From: Methylocystis sp. MJC1
GTDB taxonomy: Bacteria; Pseudomonadota; Alphaproteobacteria; Rhizobiales; Beijerinckiaceae
Assembly: GCF_026427715.1 (NCBI RefSeq)
Contig: NZ_CP107558.1
Span: 2,269,001-2,333,000, forward strand
DNA length: 64,000 nt
Reading direction: 5' to 3'
Shown: positions 29,031 through 39,300 of the stretch, piece after piece
Position numbering within the stretch: the first letter of the stretch is position 1
Layout: each line of letters starts with the position of its first letter
Notes under the pieces: generated by a model
The model's input: the letters and a program-made list of their open reading frames with translations, nothing else
Database searches by the model: none
Told to the model about the DNA's origin: nothing
Position numbers and translations under genes: made by a program

Positions 29031-29300
29031 ATGTCGATCACGGCCGAGCGCAAGCAGGCGCTCATCAAAGAATACGCCACCAAGGTGGACGACACGGGCT
29101 CGCCCGAGGTTCAGGTCGCGATCCTCACGGAGCGCATCGTCAACCTCACCGAGCACTTCAAGACGCATGTGAAGGACAATCACTCGCGTCGCGGCCTGCT
29201 GAAGCTCGTTTCCCAGCGCCGCCAGCTCCTCGATTACGTCAAGAAGCGGGACGAACCCCGCTACAAGAGCCTCATCGAGCGGCTCGGCATTCGCCGCTGA
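29031..29300 (+). CDS. rpsO: 30S ribosomal protein S15
   Basis: Primary 16S rRNA-binding protein of the small-subunit platform. The 89-residue product is a full S15: [53 protein letters not shown] and [32 protein letters not shown] precedes the ATG. A strong terminator follows ten bases after the stop, then pnp, the standard rpsO-pnp order. Confidence 0.98.
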   Translation: MSITAERKQALIKEYATKVDDTGSPEVQVAILTERIVNLTEHFKTHVKDNHSRRGLLKLVSQRRQLLDYVKKRDEPRYKSLIERLGIRR

Positions 29301-29310
29301 TTTAAGCCTC

Positions 29311-29345
29311 GCGAAAGCGGCGCATCCGCGCCGCTTTCGCTTTTT
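29311..29345 (+). terminator. Rho-independent terminator after rpsO
   Basis: A perfect 13-base stem (GCGAAAGCGGCGC / GCGCCGCTTTCGC) with a four-base ATCC loop followed by five T. It lies between rpsO and pnp and probably acts as a partial terminator or processing site. Confidence 0.9.
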
Positions 29346-29351
29346 GGGACC

Positions 29352-29395
29352 GCGAGCCTTCAGGCTCGCTGACATTTGCGAGCCTGAAGGCTCGC
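29352..29395. repeat. Tandem short palindromes (GCGAGCCTTCAGGCTCGC type)
   Basis: GCGAGCCTTCAGGCTCGC at 29352-29369 and GCGAGCCTGAAGGCTCGC at 29378-29395 are each perfect palindromes of seven-base arms. The same 18-mer as the second occurs at 56243-56260. Located in the leader region between rpsO and pnp. Confidence 0.85.
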
Positions 29396-29545
29396 CGCCC
29401 ATCGGGCGCCGGCATGGGGCCGTCGCCAGCAAACCGGCGCAAACCCGTCATGGCAGGATCGCCGGACGCTGCGTGGGTTTCAACCCGCAGCCTCTCGCCG
29501 TCTTGCTCATGACGAAGCGCCGGCTTCATCAGAGAAAGACCACGC

Positions 29546-31699
29546 ATGTTCCAAGTCCACCGCGAAGAACTCGACTGGGCCGGCCGCAAGCTCGTCCTCG
29601 AGACCGGCAAGATCGCCCGCCAGGCCGACGGCGCCGTTCTGGCGAGCTGGGGCGAGACCACTGTGCTCGCGACCATCGTCGCCGCCAAGGCCCCGAAGCC
29701 GGGCCAGGACTTCTTCCCGCTGACCGTCAATTACCAGGAGAAGGCCTTCGCCGCCGGCCGCATTCCGGGCGGCTATTTCAAGCGCGAGGGTCGTCCCTCG
29801 GAGCGTGAGACGCTGATCTCCCGCCTCATCGACCGCCCGATCCGTCCGCTCTTCCCGGACGCTTTCCGCTGCGACACCCAGGTCATCGTGACCGTGCTGT
29901 CGCATGACCTCGAAAACGATCCCGACATCCTCGCCATGGTCGCGGCCTCCGCCGCGCTGACGCTCTCGGGCGTGCCCTTCATGGGGCCCGTCGGCGGCGC
30001 GCGCGTCGGCTATATCAACGGCCAGCTCAAGCTCAATCCGACGATCGAGGAGATGAAGCTCTCCGATCTCGATCTCGTCGTCGCTGGCACGCAGGACGCC
30101 GTGCTGATGGTCGAATCGGAAGCCAAGGAGCTTTCCGAAGAGCTGATGCTCGAGGCCGTGATGACCGGCCACCGCGGCTTCCAGCCGGTGATCGACGCGA
30201 TTATCCGGCTCGCCGAGCGCGCTGCGAAGGACCCGCGCGACTTGGTCGTCCCCGACCGTTCGGAAGTCGCCGCTTTCGTCTCACGGATCGCCGAGGCCGA
30301 GCTGCGCGAGGCCTACAAGCTCACCGTGAAGCAGCACCGCTACGCCGCGGTCGACTCGGTGAAGGCGAAGGTCATGGCGGAGCTCTTCCCCGAGGGCGAG
30401 GCGACGAACTTCACCAAGGAAGAAGTCGCCGAGGTCTTCAAGGAGCTGCAGGCCAAGGTCGTCCGCTGGAATATCCTCGACACCGGCATCCGCATCGACG
30501 GCCGCGACGTGAAGACCGTGCGCCCGATCGTCGCCGAGGTCGGCGTTCTGCCGCGCGCCCATGGCTCGGCGCTCTTCACCCGCGGCGAGACGCAGGCGCT
30601 GGTCGTCTCCACGCTCGGCACGGCGGAAGACGAGCAATTCGTCGATTCGCTCGAGGGCACCTATAAGGAGCGCTTCCTGCTCCATTACAACTTCCCCCCC
30701 TATTCCGTCGGCGAAACGGGCCGCATGGGTTCGCCCGGCCGCCGCGAAATCGGCCATGGCAAGCTCGCCTGGCGCGCGATCCATCCGATGCTGCCGGCCG
30801 CGGCCGAATTCCCCTATACGCTTCGCGTCGTCTCGGAGATCACCGAGTCCAACGGCTCGTCGTCGATGGCGACGGTCTGCGGCACCTCGCTCGCGCTGAT
30901 GGACGCCGGCGTGCCGATCAAGGCGCCGACGGCCGGCATCGCCATGGGCCTGATTCTGGAAGGCGAGCGCTTCGCCGTGCTCTCCGACATTCTCGGCGAC
31001 GAGGATCACCTCGGCGATATGGACTTCAAAGTGGCGGGCACGTCCAATGGCGTGACCTCGCTGCAGATGGACATCAAGATCGCCGGCATCACCGAAGAGA
31101 TCATGCGCGTCGCCCTCGGCCAGGCCAAGGAAGGCCGCATGCACATCCTCGGCGAGATGGCGAAAGCCATCACCTCCTCCCGCGCCGAGCTCGGCGAATT
31201 CGCGCCGCGCATCGAGACGTTGAAGATTCCGACCGACAAGATCCGCGACGTGATCGGCTCGGGCGGCAAGGTCATCCGCGAGATCGTCGAGAAGACCGGC
31301 GCCAAGATCAACATCGAGGACGACGGCACCGTGAAGGTCGCATCCAGCGACGGCAATTCGATCAAGGCCGCCATCAACTGGATCAAGTCCATCGCTTCTG
31401 ACCCCGAAGTCGGCATGATCTATGAAGGCACGGTCGTGAAGACCGCCGATTTCGGCGCTTTCGTGAACTTCTTCGGCGCCAAGGACGGCCTCGTCCATAT
31501 CTCGCAGCTCTCCAAGCAGCGCGTGGCGAAGACGACCGACGTCGTGAAGGAAGGCGACCGCGTGAAGGTGAAGCTCCTGGGCTTCGACGATCGCGGCAAG
31601 GTGCGCCTCTCCATGCGCGTCGTCGATCAGGAGACGGGCGAAGACCTCGAGGCCAAGGAAAAGGCCGAGAAGGAAGCCGCCGGCGCCAATGGCGAGTGA
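29546..31699 (+). CDS. pnp: Polyribonucleotide nucleotidyltransferase
   Basis: PNPase degrades RNA 3' to 5' by phosphorolysis and can add tails. The 717-residue protein has two RNase PH domains ([56 protein letters not shown]), a KH domain ([20 protein letters not shown]) and a C-terminal S1 domain ([33 protein letters not shown]). Lengths and domain order are normal. A terminator follows the stop. Confidence 0.98.
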   Translation: MFQVHREELDWAGRKLVLETGKIARQADGAVLASWGETTVLATIVAAKAPKPGQDFFPLTVNYQEKAFAAGRIPGGYFKREGRPSERETLISRLIDRPIRPLFPDAFRCDTQVIVTVLSHDLENDPDILAMVAASAALTLSGVPFMGPVGGARVGYINGQLKLNPTIEEMKLSDLDLVVAGTQDAVLMVESEAKELSEELMLEAVMTGHRGFQPVIDAIIRLAERAAKDPRDLVVPDRSEVAAFVSRIAEAELREAYKLTVKQHRYAAVDSVKAKVMAELFPEGEATNFTKEEVAEVFKELQAKVVRWNILDTGIRIDGRDVKTVRPIVAEVGVLPRAHGSALFTRGETQALVVSTLGTAEDEQFVDSLEGTYKERFLLHYNFPPYSVGETGRMGSPGRREIGHGKLAWRAIHPMLPAAAEFPYTLRVVSEITESNGSSSMATVCGTSLALMDAGVPIKAPTAGIAMGLILEGERFAVLSDILGDEDHLGDMDFKVAGTSNGVTSLQMDIKIAGITEEIMRVALGQAKEGRMHILGEMAKAITSSRAELGEFAPRIETLKIPTDKIRDVIGSGGKVIREIVEKTGAKINIEDDGTVKVASSDGNSIKAAINWIKSIASDPEVGMIYEGTVVKTADFGAFVNFFGAKDGLVHISQLSKQRVAKTTDVVKEGDRVKVKLLGFDDRGKVRLSMRVVDQETGEDLEAKEKAEKEAAGANGE

Positions 31700-31726
31700 G
31701 CGCTAGCGCACAGTTTTGAACGTCAA

Positions 31727-31753
31727 GCCGCCCGATATTTTCGGGCGGCTTTT
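31727..31753 (+). terminator. Rho-independent terminator after pnp
   Basis: A nine-base stem GCCGCCCGA / TCGGGCGGC with a TATTT loop followed by TTTTCTTT, starting 27 bases after the pnp stop. Confidence 0.9.
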
Positions 31754-31770
31754 CTTTGATGGGGGCAATA

Positions 31771-32334
31771 ATGCGTAGACTGGTGATGATAGCGGCGACG
31801 ATGTTCCTTGCGGGAGCAGCGCAGGCGGAGCCCGATTTCTCCACTGTGCTCGACTCCGAAACGCTTTCTTTCGTCGAAGGCAATACGGACCGCGCCGTTC
31901 TGGTCGAAAACGGCGACTCCGGCGCCGATCTTTATCTCTATCTCAATCTCGAACCCGCGCGGGACATCTCGAAGCCGATGAAGGCTGCGGCGGTGAAGAA
32001 GAGCGTGGCCTGGAGCGGCGGCATGTGGGGCACGCGCCCATCGCTCGAGACGAGCGCAAAAGGCTCGCTGCTGATCAAATCGGAAAACACCGGCGTCGGC
32101 CGGGACCGCTGGACCCAAACGCTCACGGTCGTCTATCGCAACAAGGATTTCGTGGTCGCCGGCCTCACGCGCGAATCCTACGACACGCTCGACCCCAAAG
32201 CCGTCCACAGCTGCGATCTCAATTTCCTCAGCGGAAAAGGCAAGCGCGATGGAAAGGCGATCGAGGTGAAGACGCCCGCGAAAAAACTTGCGGACTGGTC
32301 GGACGACGCGCCGGCGAAGGAATGCGTGTTCTGA
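31771..32334 (+). CDS. Hypothetical secreted protein
   Basis: Function not recognised. The 187-residue protein begins with a clear signal peptide (RRLVMIAATMFLAGAAQA, cleavage likely before EPDFS) and then a probably beta-rich soluble domain with FVEGNTDRAVLVENGDSGAD near residue 35, SGGMWGTRPSLETSA and two late Cys (HSCDLNF, KECVF) that may form a disulfide in the periplasm. GGGGG precedes the ATG at 31771; an upstream TTG/ATG in frame is less likely. It stands alone after the pnp terminator. Confidence 0.75.
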   Translation: MRRLVMIAATMFLAGAAQAEPDFSTVLDSETLSFVEGNTDRAVLVENGDSGADLYLYLNLEPARDISKPMKAAAVKKSVAWSGGMWGTRPSLETSAKGSLLIKSENTGVGRDRWTQTLTVVYRNKDFVVAGLTRESYDTLDPKAVHSCDLNFLSGKGKRDGKAIEVKTPAKKLADWSDDAPAKECVF

Positions 32335-32930
32335 AAACGAATGCGCGCGCCGGACTACGCCGGCGCGCGCATCTCTTTCCTCTCGTGGGAAATCCGCTTG
32401 ATTGGTTCTTTGTGATTCATTTGGCGTAAGCGGCGCCACAACTGACAAGACCTATTTGATTGCTTTCGGAGGCGCACAGGCAGCGTGCGTTTGCCCACGC
32501 CAGAGACGCCTTATCTAAAGACCCCGACACTCTGGGAGGGGCCGATGGCGGATCGAGGAAAAGTGGAAGACGCACAGCTCGTGGAGCTCTCCACGGGCGG
32601 CCAACCAATCGACGTCTTTCTCATCGTCCGATTGGGCTTCACCGCCCTCTTCGTGATCGTCACGGCGCTGATTGCCGAGCCTTACTTTGCGAGCCTCACT
32701 TGGGCGCTCGTGCTGGCTGTGCTCTTCGTGCGCCCGCATCGCTGGTTCGAATCTTATGTCGGCCCCAATACGGCGGCGGCGCTTTCCGTCACCAGCGTCG
32801 CGCTCATCATCGTCGCGCCCTTGCTGTTCATCTCGCAACGCCTCATCGTCGAAGCGCTGGCCGGCGTGAATTACATCCAGAAGGCCGTTTCAGAGGGAAA
32901 TTGGGGCGCGTTTCTCGAAGCGCATCCTTG

Positions 32931-32938
32931 GCTGAAAT
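32931..32938. repeat. Left copy of 8-bp target site duplication
   Basis: GCTGAAAT immediately before the left end of the IS66-family element; the identical octamer follows the right end at 35414-35421. Confidence 0.93.
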
Positions 32939-32951
32939 GTAACCGCTGTTT

Positions 32952-34487
32952 TCAGGCCACCTCTTTGAAGGCCGCGGCGGATTGTGCATAGGCCCAAGGC
33001 ATCAGTTCGTCGAGCTTACTGGCGAGATGGCCGTTGACGATCTTAGAAAGAGCGTCAGCGATGTAGGCCAGCGGATCGACGCCATTGAGCTTGCAGGTCT
33101 CGATGAGCGAGGCGACGATCGCCCAGTTTTCGCCGCCTCCGTCCGAACCCGCGAAGAGAGCGTTTTTCCGATTGAGGGCGATGGGACGGATTGCACGTTC
33201 GACGACATTGGAGTCGATCTCGATGCGCCCGTCGTCGATGAAGCGTGTCAGGCCGTCCCAGCGCGAGAGCGCGTAGCGGATCGCCTCGGCGAGCTTGGTC
33301 TTCTGGCTGATCAGCGCGAGTTTTTCACGCAGCCATGGCTCGAGCGCGTCGAGGATGGGGCGGGATTTCTCCTGCCGCGCGTCCCGACGTTTGCCGGCGC
33401 TTTGGCCGCGGATGTCGCTCTCGATGGCGTAGAGTTCGCCGATGCGCGCCAGAGCCTCGCTGGCGATCGGCGCGGGACCTGCTGCGGCGAGTTCGTAGAA
33501 GCGCCGGCGGACGTGAGACCAGCAGAAGGCGAGCGACACGCTGTTCTTCTGCGTCAGCGCGCGATAGCCGGCGTAACCGTCGACCTGCACGACGCCCGTG
33601 AAGCCAGCAAGATGCGTGAGCGGCTGCTCGGACTTTCGGTTTTGCGCATAGACATAGACTGCGATTGGCGGATCGGCGCCGCCCCATGGCCGGTCGTCAC
33701 GCGCATAAGCCCAAAGTTGGCCAGTCTTGGTACGCCCGCGCCCGGGGTCGAGCACCGGCGCCCTTGTCTCGTCAGCGAAGATTTTCGTCGACGATCTGAT
33801 GTGTTCCAGAAGCCGCTCGTGCACGGGCCGCAAATGCCAGGCGGCGCGACCAACCCAGTCGGCGAGCGTCGAACGGTCGAGGGCGATCCCCTGCCGGGCG
33901 TAGATCTGTGCTTGGCGATAAAGCGGAAGATGATCGGCGTATTTGGAAACGAGCACATGTGCGACTGTCACCTCCGTCGGCAAGCCGCCTTCGATCAGCC
34001 GCGCCGGGGCCGGCGCCTGCACGACCGCGCCCTCGCAGGCGCGACAAGCGTATTTGGGTCGACGCGTCACCAGCACGCGGAACTGCGCTGGCACGACGTC
34101 GAGCCGCTCAGAGACATCTTCGCCGATCTGGTGGAGCGCGCCCTTGCAGCAAGGACAGGCTTTATCCTCGATGTCGATGATGGTTTCGATGCGCGGGAGA
34201 TGGGCAGGTAGCGCGCCACGGTTCGTGCGGCGCTTTCTGGCCGCCTTTTCACGTTCGGCGGCGGACTTGGCTTCCCCCTCCGCCGCGGCGCCCGCTTCCG
34301 TCTGCTCGACCTCTTCGAGCGCGAGCAGCATCTGGTCTTCGGGAAGGGTCTCGGCGCGCCGTCCAAAGCGATGGCGCTGCATCTCCTTGATGATCTGAAC
34401 GAGACGCTCGTTGCGCGCCCGCTCGGCAAGCAGCATCGCCTTCAGTTCGTTTGGATCGTCGGGAAGCGTCTCGATCGCCTGCGCCAT
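32952..34487 (-). CDS. tnpC: IS66-family transposase TnpC
   Basis: The DDE transposase of the element, 511 residues. An N-terminal coiled segment (NELKAMLLAERARNERLVQI) is followed by the zinc-finger-like CPCCKGALHQIGEDVSERLD block and CRACEG, then the catalytic core with FADETRAPVLDPGRGRTKTG, VQVDGYAGYRAL and FCWSHVRRRF, and the C-terminal NVVERAIRPIALNRKNALFA with SDGGGENWA. Its stop lies 13 bases inside the left terminal repeat. Confidence 0.96.
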   Translation of the reverse strand: MAQAIETLPDDPNELKAMLLAERARNERLVQIIKEMQRHRFGRRAETLPEDQMLLALEEVEQTEAGAAAEGEAKSAAEREKAARKRRTNRGALPAHLPRIETIIDIEDKACPCCKGALHQIGEDVSERLDVVPAQFRVLVTRRPKYACRACEGAVVQAPAPARLIEGGLPTEVTVAHVLVSKYADHLPLYRQAQIYARQGIALDRSTLADWVGRAAWHLRPVHERLLEHIRSSTKIFADETRAPVLDPGRGRTKTGQLWAYARDDRPWGGADPPIAVYVYAQNRKSEQPLTHLAGFTGVVQVDGYAGYRALTQKNSVSLAFCWSHVRRRFYELAAAGPAPIASEALARIGELYAIESDIRGQSAGKRRDARQEKSRPILDALEPWLREKLALISQKTKLAEAIRYALSRWDGLTRFIDDGRIEIDSNVVERAIRPIALNRKNALFAGSDGGGENWAIVASLIETCKLNGVDPLAYIADALSKIVNGHLASKLDELMPWAYAQSAAAFKEVA

Positions 34488-34556
34488 AGTCGCAGAAGAC
34501 CATATTTTCCGCCGCCTTTCGACGTTCTTCGATGCCCTGATTCACTGTGTCGCGGC

Positions 34557-34913
34557 TTATCCCGGCAAGGTCGGCGCCGCCGTCTCTTTCGCCGCGCGCA
34601 CGCGGCGAAAGTCGAGCCCCTCCAGCAGCGCCGAAAACTGCGCCGCGGACAACCGCATCACCCCGTCTTCGATCTTCGGCCAGCGGAACTCGCCATCTTC
34701 CAGCCGCTTGGCAAAGAGACAGACGCCCGTGCCGTCCCAGAACACCAGTTTGATGCGATCAGCCCTTTTCGCGCGGAACACATAAACAGCGCCGTCAAAA
34801 GGATCTGCCTGCATCGTCTCTCGGACCAGCGCAGCCAAGCCCTCGGCGCCCTTTCGGAAGTCGACGGGCTTCGTCGCCACCATGACGCGGATCGCGCCTG
34901 TCGGCCCGATCAT
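34557..34913 (-). CDS. tnpB: IS66-family accessory protein TnpB
   Basis: The 118-residue Orf2 protein of IS66 elements, needed with TnpA for transposition in studied members. It has VMVATKPVDFRKGAEGLAAL, DPFDGAVYVFRAKRADRIK and FWDGTGVCLFAKRLEDGEF, the family signature. Its start overlaps the tnpA stop by four bases (ATGA), the usual coupling. Confidence 0.96.
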   Translation of the reverse strand: MIGPTGAIRVMVATKPVDFRKGAEGLAALVRETMQADPFDGAVYVFRAKRADRIKLVFWDGTGVCLFAKRLEDGEFRWPKIEDGVMRLSAAQFSALLEGLDFRRVRAAKETAAPTLPG

Positions 34914-35350
34914 GAACTCGCCTTCAAGGCGTCGATAATCGCCGTGACCATGCCCATGGGCGCGTCACGCCAGATCCAGACGCTTGCACCGTCAATTGCG
35001 AGCTCAATCACGTGCGGGCGAGCAACCGGTCTGCTCTCCGACCCCAGAGCGACGGGCGCTTCCTCTCGTCGCTCGACAACAACCGGCGCAAATGAAACAG
35101 CATCGAGTTCCGCTTGCCGTCGCGCCTTTCGTCGCCACGAAAACAATTGCTGCGGCGCCAGCCCATGCCGTCGCGCGACAACTGAAACTACCGCGCCAGG
35201 CGCAAGCGACTCTTCGACGGCTTGCGCCTTCTCCGCAACCGACCATCGTCGACGACGTTCGCCGCCGCCCGTGATCACTTCGATCCGGCGCACCGCTCCG
35301 CCATTAGGCTCAAGCGTAGGGTCAAGTCTGGACACAAGCCTTATCTCCAA
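34910..35350 (-). CDS. tnpA: IS66-family accessory protein TnpA
   Basis: The 146-residue Orf1 protein with a helix-turn-helix region (RRRWSVAEKAQAVEESLAPG, VSVVARRHGLAPQQLFSWRR) that probably binds the element ends. It is the first gene of the element, starting 63 bases inside the right end. Confidence 0.93.
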   Translation of the reverse strand: MEIRLVSRLDPTLEPNGGAVRRIEVITGGGERRRRWSVAEKAQAVEESLAPGAVVSVVARRHGLAPQQLFSWRRKARRQAELDAVSFAPVVVERREEAPVALGSESRPVARPHVIELAIDGASVWIWRDAPMGMVTAIIDALKASS

Positions 35351-35413
35351 ATCAGGAGATCAGACTCGCTGCTTTCAGCATCGGTTGGAAGGTGGGACCG
35401 CAACAGCGCTTAC

Positions 35414-35421
35414 GCTGAAAT
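35414..35421. repeat. Right copy of 8-bp target site duplication
   Basis: GCTGAAAT directly after the right end of the IS66-family element, identical to 32931-32938. Confidence 0.93.
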
Positions 35422-36136
35422 GGCTGGGCGAGCGCGTCGATGCACCGACCATCGCCGCCCGGATCGGCGAATTCCTCACCAACATCGGCGCGTCGCTGCT
35501 CAAGCAGTCCACCGGCCAGGCGATCACTCTCGTTCTCGCCTTCTATCTGCTCTTCTTCTTTCTACGCGACCGGCGCGCCGGGCTCGACGCCCTCGTGCAT
35601 CTCTCGCCCTTCTCGAACATAGAGACAGGCAAGCTCATCGTGCGTGTGCGCGACACCATTCATGCGACGATCTTCGGCACGCTTGCCGTCGCGGCCCTGC
35701 AAGGCGCGCTCGGCGGCTTCATGTTCTGGTGGCTCGGCTTCCCCTCGCCCGCGCTCTGGGCCGTGGTGATGGGAGTCATCTCGATCATTCCCGTGCTCGG
35801 ATCTTTCGTCATCTGGATACCGGCGACGATTTATCTCTTTTTGGAAGATCGCTGGGCGGACGCCATCACGCTCGCGCTTTGGGGCGGCGTGGTCATCTCA
35901 ACGGCGGATAATGTCGTGCGCCCCTTGCTCGTCGGCGAAACCTTGCGGCTGCATACGGCGCCCGCTTTCGTCGCCATGCTCGGCGGCCTTCAACTCTTCG
36001 GCGCCCATGGTTTGATCCTCGGCCCGATCGCCTTCACGATGACGACGCTCATGCTGGAGTTCTGGCGCCGTCGCAGCGATCCCGAGCTTCAGGAAAAGTG
36101 ATACACTCTTCTGACGCTAGGTTCTGGGTCAGGCTT

Positions 36137-36300
36137 TCTACCATTTCCGTTTGAACAGCTCGCATGGGGACGTGTCATTCCCGGCGGGCTGAAAGCCCGA
36201 CCGGGAATCCGGAGCCATAGTAGCTATTGTTGCCCTGGATTCCCGATCGCTCGCTGCGCGAGCGTCGGGAATGACGCCGAACCAATCAAGCGGATCTCAT
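36137..36300. repeat. Dispersed palindromic repeat, family A, long inverted copy
   Basis: In reverse orientation this copy contains ATGAGATCCGCTTGATTGG, TCATTCCCGACGCTCGC with a GCGCGAGC-type hairpin, CTGGATTC, GTCGGGCTTTCAGCCCGCC, GGGAATGACA and the outer block GAGCTGTTCAAACGGAAATGG. It shares both outer blocks with the copy at 54526-54690, showing the unit is about 165 bases. Confidence 0.88.
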
Positions 36301-36305
36301 TCAGC

Positions 36306-39300
36306 TCAGCCGTTCTTCAGGGCCAAGGCCAACGCCGCGTCGAGCGCCGCCGCGTCGGCTTCCACGACGAACGCAGTCTCGGTCCAGATAATGAAGCAGC
36401 GCGCCTTCTTTTGTGGATAAAGCGGCGCGAGCGCCGCCCTGTAGAGCGCGAGCTGGCGAAGCTGAGTTGCATCGAGCGTTGCGCGCGGGCGGCTCGTCTT
36501 GAAATCGGCGATCAGCAATTCATCGTCCGTTTCGGCAAGCCGGTCGATTCGGCCCGACACGACATGGCCTTCCGCGAGCGCGGATACGATGTCGACCTCA
36601 GCGGCCGAGCGCGGCCCGAAGAGTTGCGCGAGACGCTGGTCGGAGACCACAGCGATAGCGGCGTCGACGATTTGCGCGCGCGCGGCGTCATCGAGCGTCG
36701 CCCCGCGGATTTCGACGAAGCGCTTGGCCGCCTCTTCGCGACGCGGTTGCGGACATTCGGGAAGATGCTGCAGCAAAGCATGCGTCAAACGCCCGATCAA
36801 AATGCGCGCAGCGTCGCTCTTCCTGGGCGCCGCGCCATAAAGATCGCCAAGCGTATCGGCGCCGGCCAGTGCGCTCGACGGCCGCAAAGGCGGCATGGGC
36901 GCGCGCTCACGCGGCGCAGGCGCGCGCGCAAAGGACGGAATCTCGATATTGCTCGACGCCGCGTCGCTGCGGGCTAGATCGTGACGCAACGGAACGCCGC
37001 CACGACGCAGGATATAACCGTCCGGCGCGTCGGGATCGTCGAGTCTTTCGCAACTTTGCGCCAAGGCTTCGACGATCATATTGTGCCAGCAGCCGTCGGC
37101 AGGCCCCTTCTCGCCGTGGTATCCCGCAATATAGAGCCGCTCCTCGGCGCGCGTCATGGCGACGTAAAGCAGGCGCCGATGCTCAGCGCGTTCCGCCTCG
37201 CGATGCGCGTCGCGCGCCGCGATGATGGCCGCAGGGTCGCTGTCCTTGCCGCGCGACCAGACCAGCGAGAGCGCGTCTTCGTCTCCAAGAGTGAAAAGCT
37301 TGGGATCATGCTTTCCTGCTGGAGCGCCGCAGGTGTCGGGCAGAAACACGATCTTTGCCTCGAGCCCCTTCGCGGCATGAGCGGTCATCACGCGCACGGC
37401 GGCGCCTGCCGCCTCCATGTCGCGTTTGATGGAGAGTTCGAGCCGCTCCACCATCGCCAGAAAGCTGACGAGCGAGGGCGACTCCTCGCGCTCGAAGGAG
37501 AGCGCAAGCCGCAGGAATTCGTCGATCGCGTCATTGGCTTCGGGCCCCAGACGCGCGACGAGACGGCGCCGCCCCTCCCCCGGCCCGAGGACCTTCGCGT
37601 AAAATTCGAACGGAGCCAGCGCCAAGGCGTCACGCCGCCAGCTCTCTATCAAGCGCGCGGCGGCGCGATAGGTTTCGTCTTCGGCTTGCGCAAGCGCATC
37701 AAAGAGCGAAGCGGACCTGAGCGGCGCGAGCTTGATAAGATCGTCGTCGTCGAAACCGAAAACCGGCGACTTCAAAACCGTCGCAAGCGTAAGATCGTCC
37801 TGCGGGAGCAGCACGACGCGCCCCAAAGCAACAAGGTCGTTCACCGCAATATGGGCGCCGAGATCCAGCCTGTCGGCGCCGGCGACGGGAACATTCTCAG
37901 ACTTCAGCGCGCGGATCAGCGCTTCGAAGAAAGCGCCGCGCTTGCGCACGACGATGAGAATGTCGCGCGGCTCCACGCGCCGCGCGACATTCTTCTCATG
38001 CACGCATTCGCCGCTCTCGGGCGCGAGAAGCGCCCGGATGTATTTTGCAATCTTGCGCGCGAGGCGCTCGGGCGGATCGCTGGATGTGGCGTAATCGAGC
38101 GGCAGGCGCCAGTCCTCCGGCTCTTCCTTGCCCGAAGGGCCGATCGGCTTCCAAATCTCGACAAGCGCAGGAAGATGGCTTTTCGCCGCCTCATGCTTCA
38201 GTGGCGGCTTGTTCGGATCGGAGTCGCAACTGAGGCCAACGTCATTATCCGCAAAGTTGAACACGTCGTCGACGGCGGCAAGAACGCCCGGCGCTGAGCG
38301 GAAGGATTCCACGAGCCGCACATATTCGAAACGCTGTTCGACAGCGAGAAAGCCGCGCTCGAAGCTGCGCCGCATGGCGTCGAATTTCTCCGGCGCGGCG
38401 CCCTGGAACGAGAAGATCGACTGCTTGTCGTCGCCGACGGCGAAGAAGCTTCGGGCCAGGCGCCGGGCGCCGACGCCCGCGCAAAATTCCTTGGCGATGG
38501 CCGTAAGAATGTCCCATTGCCGCGCGCTCGTATCCTGCGCCTCGTCGAGCAGGATGTGATCGATTTGCGAGTCGAGCTTGTAGAGCACCCAGGACGGATT
38601 GGAGCGATTGAGCAGACGCCGCGCGCGTTCGATGAGATCGTCGTAATCGAGGAGATTGCGGTAGCGCTTCGCCCCCTCATACTCGGCGATAATCGCGTCG
38701 CCGAGGATTGCGAGCGCCAAGGAGCGCTCGGCCACAGCCGCCGCTTTGCGCTTTTCGATGAGTGGCGCAAGCCGATTGCGCTCCGCCTCCAACCGCTCCA
38801 GCAGGCCCGGCGCGCGCTTTTGCAATCCGCCGGTGATGATCTTCGCCTTTTCGCCGCCGCGCGGCGCCCCCTTCTCGGTGTAGAAGACCGAGACATAACT
38901 ATCGGCGCGCTCGGCGGGCGCTGTTGACGCCATCGCTCGCTTCAGATGGTCGGCAAGCTTCTTGTCATTGGCCGAACCCAGCTCCAGCAAGGCGTGCAAC
39001 TCAGGCCACGTCTCGAACCCTTCGACCATCTCCGTTTCGATTTGCGCGAGCGTTTCGTCCGGTTGCAGACCGAGACGGCGGCGCAGGCGGCGCGCATAGG
39101 CCTCTTGATCAAAAGCCTGCGCCAGCGCGTCGCGCTTTGTGAGCAACTCGTTGCAAAGATCGTCGAAACCTCTCTCGGTCGCATCTTGTGCAACGAGCTT
39201 CAGCGCGTCGTGCAATTCGCCCTCGCTCCGCATGGCTTCTTTGATGGCGCGCAGCTTCGACGTCTGCAGAAGCTCGGCGCGGGCCATATCGTCGAGCACG

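Larger units (their letters stand above)
32939..35413 (-). mobile_element. Complete IS66-family insertion sequence (2475 bp)
   Basis: Left end GTAACCGCTGTTTTCAGG and right end (read inward) GTAAGCGCTGTTGCGGTC form imperfect terminal inverted repeats beginning GTAA, typical of IS66. The element is flanked by the direct repeat GCTGAAAT (8 bp, the family's usual duplication). It carries three minus-strand genes in the standard order tnpA, tnpB, tnpC, all intact, so it may still be mobile. Confidence 0.95.
32545..36101 (+). pseudogene. AI-2E-family permease gene disrupted by an IS66-family element
   Basis: The 5' part (32545-32938) encodes the first 131 residues, with two to three membrane segments (VRLGFTALFVIVTALI), and the 3' part (35422-36101) the remaining 226, including LVLAFYLLFFFLRDRRAG, ALWAVVMGVISIIPVLGSFV, the family's conserved PxLVG-type block (DNVVRPLLVGETLRLH) and GLILGPIAFTM. 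Removing the element and one copy of the 8-base duplication rejoins the frame exactly (HPWLK then WLGERVDAP), giving a 357-residue protein of normal AI-2E/PerM length. GGGAGGGG precedes the ATG. As it stands, the 5' fragment would run 17 codons into the element and the full permease cannot be made. Confidence 0.93.
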
